Shown: one piece after another, positions 9,861-20,950 of the stretch | Layout of the letters: each line of letters begins with the position of its first letter | How positions within the stretch are numbered: the stretch's first letter is position 1 | Assembly (NCBI RefSeq): GCF_964656455.1 | Contig: NC_135721.1 | Coordinates: 48,801,530 to 48,865,529, forward strand | Length of the DNA stretch: 64,000 nt | Reading direction: 5' to 3' | DNA from: Halichoerus grypus | Lineage: Eukaryota; Chordata; Mammalia; Carnivora; Phocidae | Notes under the pieces: model-generated | The model's input: only the letters and a program-made list of their open reading frames with translations | Database searches by the model: none | What the model was told of the DNA's origin: nothing | Made by a program: the position numbers and the translations under genes

Positions 9861-11290
9861 GGCCGACTTCTACCCTCTCTGATCTACCAGAAAGGAGGGA
9901 CTAGCTTACTGCACCTATCCATCCTATTCGGTCGGGTGCAAGAATTCCCCTTTCCTTGGGCCTTCAAGCTGGACTTGTGCTTCTCTCAGACTCTTCAGGG
10001 GCATAGGGACCTTGCAGCCTAGGGGTGGTGTTAGGGGGTACACGGTGGACCTCAAGTCTGAGGACCCCTGAAATTGTATGCAGGAGTGGGCATATGTACA
10101 TTGTCCTGGTAACAGGAGAGGGGCCTGTTCATTCAGGACACCACATAGCTGAAACCACTGACTTTTAGCATCTGTCCCCACAGCCAAGCCTGACCACCAT
10201 GCCTTACTTCCTTGCCCTCCAATGGATTCTGTGCTCGAGAAAGGACATGTATCTGCTTCTGTTACGGTCTCACGGTGACATCGGGGGATTGGGTAGAGCC
10301 CAGTAACTGCTGAATAGGTTAACTGTTTTATTTTTAAAAAGTGAGTCAATTGAAGAGGCAGGTGCTGGAAGAGGCAGATGCTGCTGGATCCCTTTGATTA
10401 ACAGTTGACTTTGGGTCCAGCATTAGGAAGGATTTCCCTGAAGACCGGGAGAGAGAAGGGCTCTTGAAGCTGGACCCTGACCTCCCTCAAGCCCATGGCC
10501 TAGTGTCTAGGAGAGGATGGTCTACCACCACTTGGAGGCATGTGGTTTTTCCAAGGCCACCTCTGCTCCCTGCCTTTCTGCTCTCCCTCAGAACACTGCA
10601 GACAGCAGTGGGGACCGTGCCTTCTCCCACCACCAGGTGGCAGGGCAGGCCTCTTTCACTAGCACACCTCAGTACCCAGAAGCCATTCTAGATTATCAAT
10701 ACCGTCAACAGAGACCTGCCCAGGAATGTAAAGCATTAAAGAAATCAGCTCTGGAATTGCTGGTGACTGGCCTCACAGGAGTAGGCTATCAGTAGGCTTC
10801 CTAGAAACTGAGCAGCTTCCTGGGAAGGAAAGGGAACCATGAGTTAGGGTCTTGAAGGGGGAGGAATTATAACTGTCTCATGGAAATACAGGAGAGTTTG
10901 TGACAAGATGCCTGCCTTGACAAAGGCAGAGCCAAACTGCTCTATTTTATGTAATGATGGAGAGGTGTCAAGGTGGGTAGCTAGAGGGAAAAAGATGGTA
11001 GTCAGGGTAGCATGTCTGCTCCTAAGTAGGCAGCTGGGGCTGAGCTCCTGAAAATGGTAACAGTTCAGACAAAACAAAACTTTGGGAAACTCTGAGGGGT
11101 AGGAGGCTAACTGGTTTACCTTTCCCCCCTCTTCGCTCTCAACTCCACCATCTCTGGTGGGGAGGAGGCTTCTAGGTCCAGACACTGATTCAAGGAGGCC
11201 TCTTCTCCACAGCCAGACCAGGAAAAGATTAATCCCTGGAGAGGCCAGTGCTGGTGCAAACACCACACCCCCAGGACCCACCTCTAGGTG
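9861..11290. other. SMYD5-NOTO interval and probable NOTO 3' UTR
   Basis: No exon or clear repeat is seen over most of this stretch. Part of it is likely the NOTO 3' untranslated region, but its end cannot be fixed by eye. Confidence 0.4.
10327..10332 (-). terminator. Possible NOTO polyadenylation signal
   Basis: The minus strand reads AATAAA here, about 1.2 kb downstream of the NOTO stop codon. Whether it is used is unknown. Confidence 0.2.
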
Positions 11291-11420
11291 AGTTCTAGAA
11301 ACCTTAACACTTGCTGAACACTTAGGCCTGGGCCTGGCACACTGTAACAACTTTACAGACATCCTGTCAGCTCTGGGAGGACGAAGCTGTCAGTGCACCC
11401 ATTATACAGATGAAGAAAAA
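11290..11420 (-). mobile_element. MIR SINE, degenerate
   Basis: Reverse-orientation MIR text: a ttgctgaacacttaggcctg-type start, then catcctgtcagct and ccattatacagatgaagaaa. Confidence 0.6.
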
Positions 11421-11492
11421 AAGCTCAGTTCCAGTGAGTGCCACCAAGAAGAACTAGCTCAGACAGCCTAGGTTGAGCCTCTGTCCCAGTCC

Positions 11493-11651
11493 TCAGCTGT
11501 CCACTCCTGACTCAGTGTCTTCTCTCTGGACGCTGTCATCAGAGCTCCTGGAGGGCTCATCCTGGGAGGCAGCCATGGCAGACGCAGCTGGCAGCTTCAG
11601 CCTTTGCTGCTTCTGATACTTGACCCTGCGGTTTTGGAACCAGACCCTCAC
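11493..11651 (-). CDS. NOTO: NOTO coding exon 3 (recognition helix and tail)
   Basis: It begins VRVWFQNRRVKYQKQQ, the invariant recognition-helix residues, then an Ala/Ser-rich acidic tail ending GVDS and a TGA at 11495-11493. The acceptor is TTGTAG. Confidence 0.97.
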   Translation of the reverse strand: MRVWFQNRRVKYQKQQRLKLPAASAMAASQDEPSRSSDDSVQREDTESGVDS

Positions 11652-14600
11652 CTACAATCAGAGGCAATGGTCAGAGATTAGAATGTGACCAGCAGTCCCA
11701 CGGTTTCCCCTATTCCACAGTGCCCACATTTGCTCTTTCTTCTAAAAGAAGCATCTCCTCCAAAACACCCTTCCCTAGAATTTCAGACACCATTTGTTCA
11801 TCCAACAAATATTTATTGAGCTCCTATTATGTACTAGGCACCATCCTAAGTGATGGTGATACGGGGTGAGCAGTAGAGGTATGGTCCCTGACCTCATGGA
11901 ACTTAGAGTCCAGAGAGAGACAAATAACAAACATGGAAACAAAAACACAAATGGGGGTTTGAACCTTCCTGAGGAACCAGCACTTAAGCTGAGGCTCAAA
12001 GGATAAGAGGCCAGTTTAATGAGGACAAAGAAAAGCAGGCTGGATCAGGAGACAACTTATAGGAAAGCTTGGGGTGTTTGAGGACCAGAAAAGAGGCTGA
12101 AGTATCTGAGAGTGAGATGGAGAAGTAAAGAAACAGACAGTAGGAGAAGTCAGCAGGGGCCAGATCACCCAGGACCATGGAGGCTATGGGTAAGGAGTAT
12201 CAGTTTTGAGGCTTTTAAGTGGGATGTGACATAGTCCTGTTTGCACCTCAAGTGAATTGTGTACCAGGCTGCTTTGTGAAGAATGGACGAAAGGGGATGC
12301 AGAGAGACAGCTGGGAGGCTATTGCGATGATCCAAAAAGAGCTGGGATGAACTGGGGGCAGTGGAGAAAAATGAAGCGATCCCAGCTGTATTTGAGGTAT
12401 AGGTGACAAGGCTTGGCGATAGATTGGAAGTGGGAGAGGAGGGATCTAGGATGACTTGGTATTTTGAGCAACCGGATGGATGGTGGGGCCATGAGTAGGG
12501 AAAGGAACAGATCTGGAGAGAAAAAAAGTCAAGAACTGAGGTTTAGACTTGTTAAGTTTGAAATGCCTACCCAGAAGACATCCAAGTGGAGACCTCAAGA
12601 AGTTAGGTAGATGTACACGCGAGAGAGGGGAGGAAAAAAAAAGGGGGTGGGCTAAGGTACAAACCTGGGAGTTGTTGGCTTATAGATGGTATTTAAAACC
12701 ATGGGATTAAATGAGATCAGCTAGAGGGGTGGATGACAAATATGAGGTCACAAAGAGAAGAGTACCCTACAACAGAGGTGACAGAGAAGAAGTGACCAGA
12801 GAGCTGGAAAACCAAGAATGCAGTGTCCAGAAGCCAAGAGAAGTGCGTGTCAATAAGACAAGGAGTAGTCAACTGTACTAAGTGGGGAGTAAGATGAGGA
12901 AAGGAAAGCATCTGCTGACTTTGGCAAACATGGAGGTCATTAAGAGACCCTGAGGAGAAGTTCTGATGGAATGGGAGGGAAAGAATTCATACTGGAATGA
13001 GTTACGTAGATGGGAAGTGAGGACATAGAGAGAGGAACTATAACAAGTTCTTGGGAAGTCTGCCTATGAAAAGAGCAGAAAAATGGTGTAGTGGCTGGAA
13101 GAGAATATGGAGGTCAAGTGAATGTTTATTATTTTTAATATTTAGGGGCACCTGCGTGGCTCAGTCATTAAGCATCTGCCTTCGGCTCAGGTCATGATCT
13201 TGGGGTCCTGGGATCGAGCCCCACATCGGGCTCCCTGCTCAGCAGGAAGCCTGCTTCTCCTTCTCCCACTCCCCCTGCTTGTGTTCCTGCTCTTGCTATC
13301 TCTCTCTGTCAAATAAATAAAATCTTAAAAAAAAATATTTAGTCCCTTGAACATAATTTCATTGTCACCTCCTTTTTTAACATGCAAAGTTCTAGATTAA
13401 TATGTATTGTTCCCATAATGTGGTTTCAAGTGGGACTATTTTCCTCATTCATGTAGGGAGTGTGCTAGTGATTAGGGCTTGTCTCCCCCAGTGGCCTGGC
13501 ACAGAGGAAGAAGGCCCATGTCTTCCCCCCAGCCTCACCCAGGGCCTTCTGGAGAGCAGCATCAGCCCCCAGGTATAGCCCGAGTCCCGCAGGAGTCCCT
13601 GCTCCCACCTGATTCTCCGTAAGGTTGAGCTGGGCCGCCAGCTGAGCTCTCTTCTTCCCCACAAGATTGTGCTGCTTTGTAAACACGTTCTCCAACTCTT
13701 CCAGCTGCTTCAAGTTAAACATAGTCCGAACCCTCTTTTGGGGTCTCTCAGTGTCCTGAAGTTCCTCTGCTGGAGCCCAGTCTGGGGTGGCCCAGAGGCC
13801 TGAGCAGTGAGCCAGCTCTAAGCCTAAAGAGCATATGTATACACACACACACACACACACACAAATGCATAAAACATCTCTGGAAGAATAAAGAGACTGG
13901 TATCATTGGCTGCTTGTGGGGTGGGGTTAACCAGGTGACTGGGAGACAGGAATGTTAAGGGAAACTCTTCTCCATCTAACTTCGTAAACATTTTGAAGTT
14001 TCAACTGTATGAATGTAATAACTATGCAAAAACTAACTTGGAAATGAGATCACTGTAATATAAAGCAGTAAACTGCAATTCAGAGCTCAGCTGTCTGAGG
14101 AAGTTAGGGAAAATTGGCTTGGAGCTATGCGCATATCGCTCAGATGCAGTGGCATGAATTCGGATAGGGTTGAGAGCCTAGAATGGGGGTGGGGTGGGGT
14201 GGAGAATGCCCAGCAGAAAGGGATGGAAATGCAGAAGGGAGAGAGCCCAGGGAGTAAGCACCAAGTAAGACTGCTACATCGATCTTGGTATGGGTTGACA
14301 AGGCTTGCACTAACTTTGCTCCTGTTTTCCTCAAGGGGAGGTGGGGAAGCATGAATCAAATTGCCAAAAATGGCAAAAACTCCTGTAGGTGGATGTTAAT
14401 GCTAGAGGAGAAGGTTAGGTCAACAGTTAAATCCTCACTGGGATTTAAGTGCCTGCGCCCCACAGCCCGAGGTTCCCCTTCTAAGAGCGCTATATGCAAG
14501 CAGGCTCAGAGCAGTTCAGTGTGGAGCCTAAGCTCCACGGACGTGAGCCGTGCGCGCGGCACCGGGGGCTGGGCATTTGTCAGCTCCTTAACAGCTCCTC

Positions 14601-15464
14601 GCTGAGCCTCACCACCGCAGGAGCCGCTTCTCCCAGCTAAGACGGGGCCGTTCGTTTGGGAAGAGAGCTGCTTTGGCGAGGAGTCTGCGCTACCAAGCGT
14701 TATCCGAAGCGGGTGTGGAGGGGGCGAGAGACTATAAATCCCTTCTGAGGGGACCGCTGCAGCCCCAGCCCCCGGGACGGGCCTACCGAAGCCCCTCTGA
14801 CCCACCCGCACGTCCCGCGCCGCACCCGCGCTCACACACACCTCCACCCTCCTCCGCAGCGTGCGTGCGGGGGAAGCCTCGTGCGGCGGCGGTCTGGTCT
14901 CTGCGCTCTCTGGCCTCGGATTCCACGGCAAGGTCAAGAGTCATAGGGCCCCTTCCCACTCCGACCGTGCGTGGTCCTCAAACTCAGGGACTTCTCTACC
15001 CTGTGCCCACTGCCACGGCTTCCACGCTACAGCCGCCCCGCCCAGTTCCCAGTTCCCAGGTCGCGGGCGCCCGGGCACCTCGTACCTGTGACGCCGAGGC
15101 CCTGGAGGCCGCAGAAGTGAGCCACGCGGAGCCCCGGCCCGGGCGGCTGGGGGCACGGCTGATGGAGACCCACGCCCAGGTAGGCTGGCAGCCACGTCAC
15201 GGGAAACCGGGAGGGAGCGGTGCCTAGCCTCGCGGCGGCACCGACTGCAACGGACAGCGGGGCGGCGGCGGCGGGCGCGTGGCGGGCGGGTCTGGCCAGG
15301 ATGGCCTCGACGGAGAAGGACGACTCGAGGCGCCCGGGAGCGCGGGGTGTGCCTGGGCCGGCCGGGCGGCGCTGGGGCGCCGGGGAACCGCCTGAGCGCG
15401 GAGGCTGGTCCCGAGCGCCGGGGGGAGTGGGCGGCCGGCGGCCTCGCCGCACCGGGCTGGGCAT
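11493..15464 (-). CDS. NOTO: NOTO, notochord homeobox protein (complete, three exons)
   Basis: Exons 15464-15086, 13823-13609 and 11651-11493 join in phase to 250 codons plus stop (human NOTO is about 251). The N-terminus starts MPSPVRRGRRPP, followed by a proline- and arginine-rich region and the conserved FSVEAILARP motif at residues 50-59, an Engrailed-homology-type repressor motif shared with related homeoproteins. The homeodomain begins near residue 156 (KRVRTMFNLKQLEELE). An intron splits it within helix 3, before VRVWFQNRRVKYQKQQ. The tail ends DTESGVDS. NOTO (Not family) is a nuclear DNA-binding factor of the node and notochord, needed for nodal ciliogenesis and left-right patterning in mouse (family knowledge). 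All splice sites are GT/AG. The frame stays open upstream to 15728, but the 15464 ATG matches the human start. Confidence 0.97.
11785..12960 (-). mobile_element. L2 LINE, long antisense copy in NOTO intron 2
   Basis: It starts with the reverse of the L2 3' end (catccaacaaatatttattg, agctcctattatgtactagg). It continues through the reverse of the L2 reverse-transcriptase C-terminal coding part (gggaggctattgcgatgatc, aagtttgaaatgcctaccca, acatccaagtggagacctc). It is decayed and non-coding. Confidence 0.75.
13146..13337 (+). mobile_element. CAN SINE in NOTO intron 2
   Basis: It has a gggcacctgcgtggctcagt head, a caaataaataaaatctta tail, and short aatatttag duplications on both flanks. Confidence 0.92.
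13609..13823 (-). CDS. NOTO: NOTO coding exon 2 (most of the homeodomain)
   Basis: It has 215 nt: two bases completing Gly127, then 71 codons from LELAHCSGLW to NLTENQ. It includes homeodomain helices 1 and 2 and the start of helix 3. The donor is GTGGGAGC. The acceptor CTCTTTAG sits 17 nt from a TG repeat. The length is not a multiple of three, so skipping it would shift the frame and abolish the homeodomain. Confidence 0.96.
13841..13863 (+). repeat. CA microsatellite (TG on the NOTO strand) next to the exon 2 acceptor
   Basis: About eleven AC units end 17 nt upstream (in gene sense) of the NOTO exon 2 acceptor. They occupy the position normally held by the polypyrimidine tract and branch point. 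Confidence 0.95.
13864..14520. other. NOTO intron 1, unassigned
   Basis: No exon and no clear repeat family is recognised. Confidence 0.5.
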
Positions 15465-15720
15465 GGCTCGATCCCCGCCCGGACGGGCCCGGGGAGAGGA
15501 GCCAGGGCCTGTGGGCAGCCGTGTGGGGAGCGCGGGAGGCGAGGGGGAAGCACCCTGCACTAAGGGAGAGAAACTTGTTGGCCAGGAAGAGCCCCAACGC
15601 TGGGCGAGGGCTCTTAAATTTGGCGGGGAGGGGCGGGGCGGGGGGCCGGCCTTTTCTTCCAGCCGCGCAGGGGGTGCCTCCGGCGTGCTGCGGCGCCCCG
15701 ACCCTCCAAAGCTCGTGCGC
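14530..15720. promoter_or_regulatory. CpG island covering NOTO exon 1
   Basis: CG-dense sequence over NOTO exon 1, its 5' flank and the start of intron 1. On the gene strand a weak TATA-like CCAAATTTAAGAG lies at about 15610-15622, roughly 150 bp upstream of the ATG. Its use as a core promoter is inferred. Confidence 0.7.
15086..15464 (-). CDS. NOTO: NOTO coding exon 1
   Basis: It has 126 codons plus one base, is rich in Pro, Arg and Ala, and lies in a CpG island. It carries FSVEAILARP and ends CGLQGLGVT. The donor is GTACGAGG. Confidence 0.96.
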
Positions 15721-15954
15721 GCCACCAAGTCAAGGTGGGTACTCTCTCCCTCCCTTCGTCCCTCCGCGTTTGAAAATGCCCACCCTGGTGCGGTCAGGAA
15801 ACGATCCTGAGCTCGCTGTGGCTCGCTGGTGGTCCTGGGCGAGCTACTCCACCACTGGGCGCCGGCCTGGCCTTATCCTTGCACCGTCTTTGAAGCAGAA
15901 GCCCCGGCCAGATTCCCAGATTCACCTGGGACTAAGCAGACCTTTTTTTTTTTT

Positions 15955-16190
15955 TTTAAATGTATTATTTAATTTAAATATCTTGATAAATACAGTGAAA
16001 AGTAAATTTCCCTTCCGGCATCCCCCTCCCTCCCCCCCCCCCCCCCAGCCACTCAGTTTCCCCTGCCTGGAGACACCGCCATGGTTACCAATTTCTTTTG
16101 GATTTTTTTCCAGGAACTTTCTGCACCCACATTACCTGGGCCCCACTGGAAAAAAATCTTTCTTATATCCCAAAAGGTGGAAGGGGAAAA
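15955..16190 (-). mobile_element. L1-type 3' fragment with C homopolymer
   Basis: The sequence runs cagtgaaaagtaaatttccc, a C run (16026-16047), then cagccactcagtttcccctg and ggttaccaatttcttttgga. This is the recurring antisense L1/HAL1 3' segment also seen at 56285-56510. Confidence 0.55.
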
Positions 16191-16289
16191 ACAATAACGG
16201 TTCCAGCTTAAGAAATACCAATGCATAGGAGTTGTGTACAAAACTTGAGTTATGTAGGTTTAGGGCCGGCATTTGTATCCCTGTTTTAC

Positions 16290-16470
16290 AGATGAATAAT
16301 CAGTACTTACTAGCTGTTGTTCTTGGGCAAACTACAAGTTACTGTTTGTATTTCCTTACCTGTTAAGTGGGTGATACTAGTAGCTACCTCGTGGAGTTGC
16401 TGTGCGGATTACACGAGTTAACCTACGCATGTAAAGCATTTAGAATTAGCCTGGTGCATGGTGAGCGTTG
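16290..16470 (+). mobile_element. MIR SINE
   Basis: MIR order: actagctgttgttcttgggc, then ccttacctgttaagtgggtg, then gagttaacctacgcatgtaa and gcctggtgcatggtgagcg. Confidence 0.7.
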
Positions 16471-16980
16471 TGCTGTGATTGTGGGGCTCAGAGGGATTCT
16501 TGCTTCCCAGGCTCCTATTGCATTCTGCCTCCTCACATTAATGGCTAACATTGAAACTACTCAGTCAGGTCGAGGGCAGTTCCATGCCATTGTCAATAGG
16601 CATCAGCTGTTTGGGACACAACATGCCCCTGTCTGCTCTGCCAGGTAGGGACTAGAGGAACCTGGCTGAGGTAAAGCAGCCTCCTGTCCTGCCTTCCTTC
16701 CCACTTCAGCAACTACTGGCCCCACCTTCTGGACAAACCCCCCAGGCAGCCTGGAACCTGAGATTGTGGGTGAAATCATCAGTGGGTGGCCCAGCTAGTC
16801 CTAAGTCTAGGATTACTGTGGTCTGCCCAGAGGGTGCTGGGTCAGAGATGAGGAGACACCAGTGACAGCTCTGGGGAACGGGTGTGGGTGGGATGCAAAC
16901 TCAGAAGAGCCACTGGGGCTATCAAGTGAAAGTTGACTCCCAAATCCTGCACACACCATTCCATTTCTCAACATATTTCC

Positions 16981-17179
16981 TTTCCTTTTTCCTTTCCTTT
17001 CCCACTTATTTGAGAGAGAGTGTGAGAGAGAGCACAAGCAGGGGGAGCGGCAGGCAGAGGGAGAAGCAGACTCCCTCCCCGCGGAGCAGGGAGCCTGATG
17101 CAGGGCGCGATCCCAGGACCCCGAAACCATAACCCCAGCCGAAGGCAGACGCCTAACCAACTGAGCCCCCCCAGACGCC
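16981..17179 (-). mobile_element. CAN SINE
   Basis: Divergent copy with a ttcctttcc pyrimidine head, an agagagagcacaagcagggg body and a degenerate gagccccccagacgcccc end. Caacatatttc flanks both sides. Confidence 0.88.
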
Positions 17180-17349
17180 CCAACATATTTCTTTTTAAGG
17201 AGCTTTTCCTCTAAGAGGGTGGGGCTGTACCACCCCGAGGACCCCCCCCGCGCTGCAGATGGCAGTGCCCAGGTGCCAACAGCATGCCTGTGAGGAGGGA
17301 TGCGAGCACCCACCTCTTCAGACTCACAAAGACAGTAACAGCTCATGCT

Positions 17350-17570
17350 GTTGGGGGTCAGTGGAGCACAGTGATAGAAAATGTAGATTTTGGAATTGGA
17401 TAAACCTGTCTTTAAATCTCAGCTTTGCCACTGAACATTTCTGTAACTTCAGATAAGTGGATTATTCACTCCAAGCCTCCAATGTCTTGTAAAATGGGAA
17501 TGATCTCTTGGGTGAGAAAATAATACTCACCTGATGGGATTGTAAATGAGATGGTGTTTTTAGCTAAATG
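17350..17570 (+). mobile_element. MIR SINE
   Basis: gtggagcacagtgatagaaa, aatctcagctttgccactga, cttgtaaaatgggaatgatc and attgtaaatgagatggtg follow MIR from start to 3' region. Confidence 0.75.
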
Positions 17571-17875
17571 GTAACCATTATGAGGAGGAGAGAGGCTATT
17601 TACATTGGTAGATGAGCTGGGCTAAGCTTTAAAAGGGTTCAGTGAAAGGATGGGGACAGATTTATAAGGCCAAGATAAAGTGTCTGGTCTATGTCACTTT
17701 ATGCACTGAGACTCGCAATGGGCTAATCTGGCAGGAGCAAGCACCCTGGAATTAGGGCGAGTTGACAAAGAACAAGATAAAACTTACAAGATGGAAGGCT
17801 TAAGAACATTTTAAGTCTATTTGTGTTGATTTTTTGGTAAAGAATATAGTCACTGTATCTCTAGCTCTGGATTTT

Positions 17876-18072
17876 CTTTTTTTTAAAGATTTTATTTATT
17901 TATTTGAGAGACAGAGTGAGTGAGAGAGAGCACATGAGCAGGGGCAGAGGGAGAGAAAGAGGGAGAAGCAGACTCCCCTGCTGAGCAGGGAGCCTGACAT
18001 GAGGCTCGATCCCAGGACCCTTCAACCTGAGCCGAAGGCAGATGCTTAACTGACTAAGCCACCCCGGCGCCC
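17876..18072 (-). mobile_element. CAN SINE with 17-bp target duplication
   Basis: Antisense copy flanked by ctctagctctggatttt at 17859-17875 and 18073-18089. Confidence 0.95.
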
Positions 18073-18269
18073 CTCTAGCTCTGGATTTTTAGTACACGAT
18101 TCACTGTGTTTCAGTACATAGTTATCTGTTTTCTGTTATTTCACTTATTCCTCCTCAGACTGTAAATTCCTGAGGACAGACATTAATATTCCCAATTTAA
18201 ACATAAGTAAATAGAGCAAGAGAGGTTAGCAAAGTTGCTAGCTTTGTGAGTTTAGCAAAATATGGTTTT

Positions 18270-18458
18270 TTGTTTTTTGTTTTTTTTTAAATGTTTTATT
18301 TATTTATTCATGAGAGTCAGAGAGAGAGAGAGAGAGGCAGAGGGAGAAGCAGGCTCCCCGCCTAGCAGGGAGCCCGATGCGGGACTCGATCCCAGGACCC
18401 CAGGATCATGACCTGAGCCAAAGGCAGACGCTTAACCATCTGAGCCACCCAGGCGCCC
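18270..18458 (-). mobile_element. CAN SINE with 17-bp target duplication
   Basis: Antisense copy flanked by tagcaaaatatggtttt at 18253-18269 and 18459-18475. Confidence 0.95.
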
Positions 18459-18479
18459 TAGCAAAATATGGTTTTAATT

Positions 18480-18960
18480 TGAATTTAATTCCCTGAATAC
18501 TATTTATGTTCAGCATCTTTTCATAAGCTTATCAACCACTTGGATATCATCTTTTATGTGAAATGCCTATTCAAGTAGTTTGCTTATTTTTGTGTTGGGT
18601 TACTATCTTTTCTTTTTTTGTAAGATGATTTACATATAGATAGATATAGATATTTTGGGATCAAGTTCCTTGTTGCAATATACAGAGAAGCAAATATCTT
18701 CTCCCATTCTGTAGCCTGCCTTTTCATTCTTTTATTGTTGGTTTTTTTTATGAACAAAAATTACGAATTTTAATTAAGTTTAATGATCTGTTTTTGGTCC
18801 TTTAAAAGAAACCTTTGCCTGCCCCAGTTATGAAGATATTCTGTTATTATTTTTTTAATTCTTTGTTATTTTAGCTTTTACATTTAGGTCTGGAATTTAT
18901 TTTTGTGTAGGTGTTAGGGAAAAGATTTTTAAAGGATGAGTCAAAATCTGAAACTATAAA
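18480..18960 (-). mobile_element. L1 3' region fragment, antisense
   Basis: cagcatcttttcataagctt, gaaatgcctattcaagtagt, tatcttctcccattctgtag and cctgccttttcattctttta are the reverse of the L1 ORF2 C-terminal/3' region. Confidence 0.7.
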
Positions 18961-19680
18961 GGGAAGTATTGATTGATTAAAAAACACAAAAATTTAAAAA
19001 TTAATTGTAACAATGGTTTGTACCTGTACTTTTTGTTTTCTACATGATTTAAGAGATAAATACATTTAAAGAAAAAACAATTATTTTACGTAAAAGGTAG
19101 TATTTTTGTAATTTTGGTTTGTAACTCCAAATCTTGTTTTCTACATAATTTAAGAAACTAAAGTATTTAAAATATTTATGTTTTTGGGCATACAATGCAT
19201 AAAGATGTAATTTTGTGATATCAACAATTGAAAGAGATGAAGTTGTAAAGGAGCAGAGTTTTTGTTACACTATTGAAGTTAAGCTGGTATAAATTCAAAT
19301 TAGAATGTTATAACTTTAGGATGTTAAATGTAATCCTCATGGTAACCATAAAGAAAATAGTTATAAAATATACATAAAAGGAAATGAGAAATGAATTTAA
19401 ACATTTCACTAACCAAAGAAACCAAACATAAAATAAGACAGTAGTGATGGAAATGAGGGACAAAAAGCTATAAGGCTTTCTATATAGAAAGCACATAGCA
19501 CAATGACAGAAGTCAGTCCCTCCTTACTGGTAATTACTTTAAATATAAATGGATTGAACTCTCCAATCAAAAGACAGAGAGTATATCCCATCCAATGAGA
19601 AAGAACCTCTTTGTTTTTACCCCGAGGGTAGTCAGACATACTCCACTGAGTATGGTCTACCATGTCTAACTGGAAAAAAG
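18960..19680 (+). mobile_element. L1 fragment spanning the ORF2 start
   Basis: The pre-ORF2 text (ttataactttaggatgttaa, aatcctcatggtaaccataa) runs into the ORF2 N-terminus at about 19504: atgacagaagtcagtccctc, then attactttaaatataaatgg and ctccaatcaaaagacag. It is an endonuclease-domain remnant broken by stops. Confidence 0.7.
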
Positions 19681-19979
19681 CAACTTTTTTTTTTTTTTTT
19701 TATTAAGGGGGGTGGGTACTATGTAGGGAGGAGAGCTCCACATGAGCATTTCTTCATAGGATCTCCCTTACTTCCTGTTTGAGATTCACAAATTCACTGA
19801 TATAGTGATCTATTAATGTGCTGTACTTCATGTATGAACATAATACTAATTATCAAAGGTCAACTTTGAAATCTAGTTATGTCCTCTAGAGAGAATACAA
19901 ATAGGTTGAAGTCATATGCATGTGTCCATCCATATGTATACCAATGGAACTGAACCTTAGTTTTAAAATGACTTAGGGA

Positions 19980-20182
19980 GGGGCGCCTGGGTGGCTCAGT
20001 CGTTAAGCGTCTGCCTTCTGCTCAGGTCATGATCCCAGGGTCCTGGGATCGAGCCCCACATCAGGCACCCTGCTCCGCGGGAAGCCTGCTTCTCCCTCTC
20101 CCACTCCCCCTGCTTGTGTTCCCTCTCTGACTGGCTTTCTCTCCGTCAAATAAATAAAAATCTTTAAAAAAAATAAAAAAAT
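19980..20182 (+). mobile_element. CAN SINE, array member 1
   Basis: Full-length copy with an A-rich tail. The left flank aaaatgacttaggga (19965-19979) recurs at 20183-20197. Confidence 0.95.
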
Positions 20183-20197
20183 AAAATGACTTAGGGA

Positions 20198-20407
20198 TGG
20201 GGCTCTTGGGTGGCTCAGTCGTTAAGCGTCTGCCTTCGGCTCAGGTCATGATCCCAGGGTCCTGGGATCGAGCCCCGCATCAAGCTCCCTGCTCAGCGGG
20301 AAGCCTGCTTCTCCCTCTCCCACTCCCCCCTGCTTGTGTTCCCTCTCTCGCTGTGTTTCTCTCTGTCAAATAAATAAATAAAAATCTTAAAAAAAAAAAA
20401 AAGAATT
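20198..20407 (+). mobile_element. CAN SINE, array member 2
   Basis: Full-length copy between aaaatgacttaggga at 20183-20197 and at 20408-20422. Confidence 0.95.
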
Positions 20408-20418
20408 AAAATGACTTA

Positions 20419-20628
20419 GGGATGCCTGGGTGGCTTAGTGGGGTAAGCAACCAACTCTTGGTTTTGGCTCCGGTCATGATCTCACGGCCATGGGATGGAG
20501 CCCTGCTTCAGGCTATGCACTTGGCACAGAGTCTGTTTGAGATTCCCTCTCCCTCTGCCCCTTCCCACCACAAGAGCTCTTTCTCTCTTTCTTTCTCTCA
20601 GATGAATAAATAAATCTTAAAAAAAAAT
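20419..20628 (+). mobile_element. CAN SINE, array member 3 (oldest)
   Basis: Divergent copy starting gggatgcctgggtggcttag. It is followed by aaaatgactta at 20629-20639, the original target without the ggga that belongs to this SINE's own 5' end. Confidence 0.93.
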
Positions 20629-20689
20629 AAAATGACTTAAATGTAAGCCTTGAAACAGTGCAGCCTTGGAAAAGGCAGCACATTAACCA

Positions 20690-20950
20690 ACAGGACACCT
20701 GGGTTCCAGTACCAGCTCTGCCAGTAGGTTTTGTGACTTTGGATAAGATTGTAATAATTACTGAGCAGTTATTAGGCTTTGAGAAATTGAGCTGGGTATT
20801 TTATCATATTTAATCTTAATAGCCACTTTGTAAATTAGATAATACATTTACCTTGTACAGGTGAAGAAATTAAAACTCTGAGAAGTTAATTAACAAGAGC
20901 CAAGATCATGCAGCTGGTAAATGACAAAACTAGGGTTTGACACAAGCTTT
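20690..20950. mobile_element. MIR fragments (plus, then minus)
   Basis: Positions 20690-20755 read as plus-strand MIR (cctgggttccagtaccagct). Positions 20760-20950 read as minus-strand MIR (gaagaaattaaaactctgag, agatcatgcagctggtaaat). Confidence 0.6.

Noticed and set aside
15465..15728. N-terminal extension of NOTO to an upstream in-frame ATG at 15728
   Set aside because: The family start MPSP at 15464 fits the human protein. The upstream open stretch is GC-rich 5' flank.
15347..16228. 293-codon plus-strand frame antisense to NOTO exon 1
   Set aside because: It lies in the CpG island, is driven by GC bias opposite a real exon, runs into an L1 fragment and has no recognisable domain.
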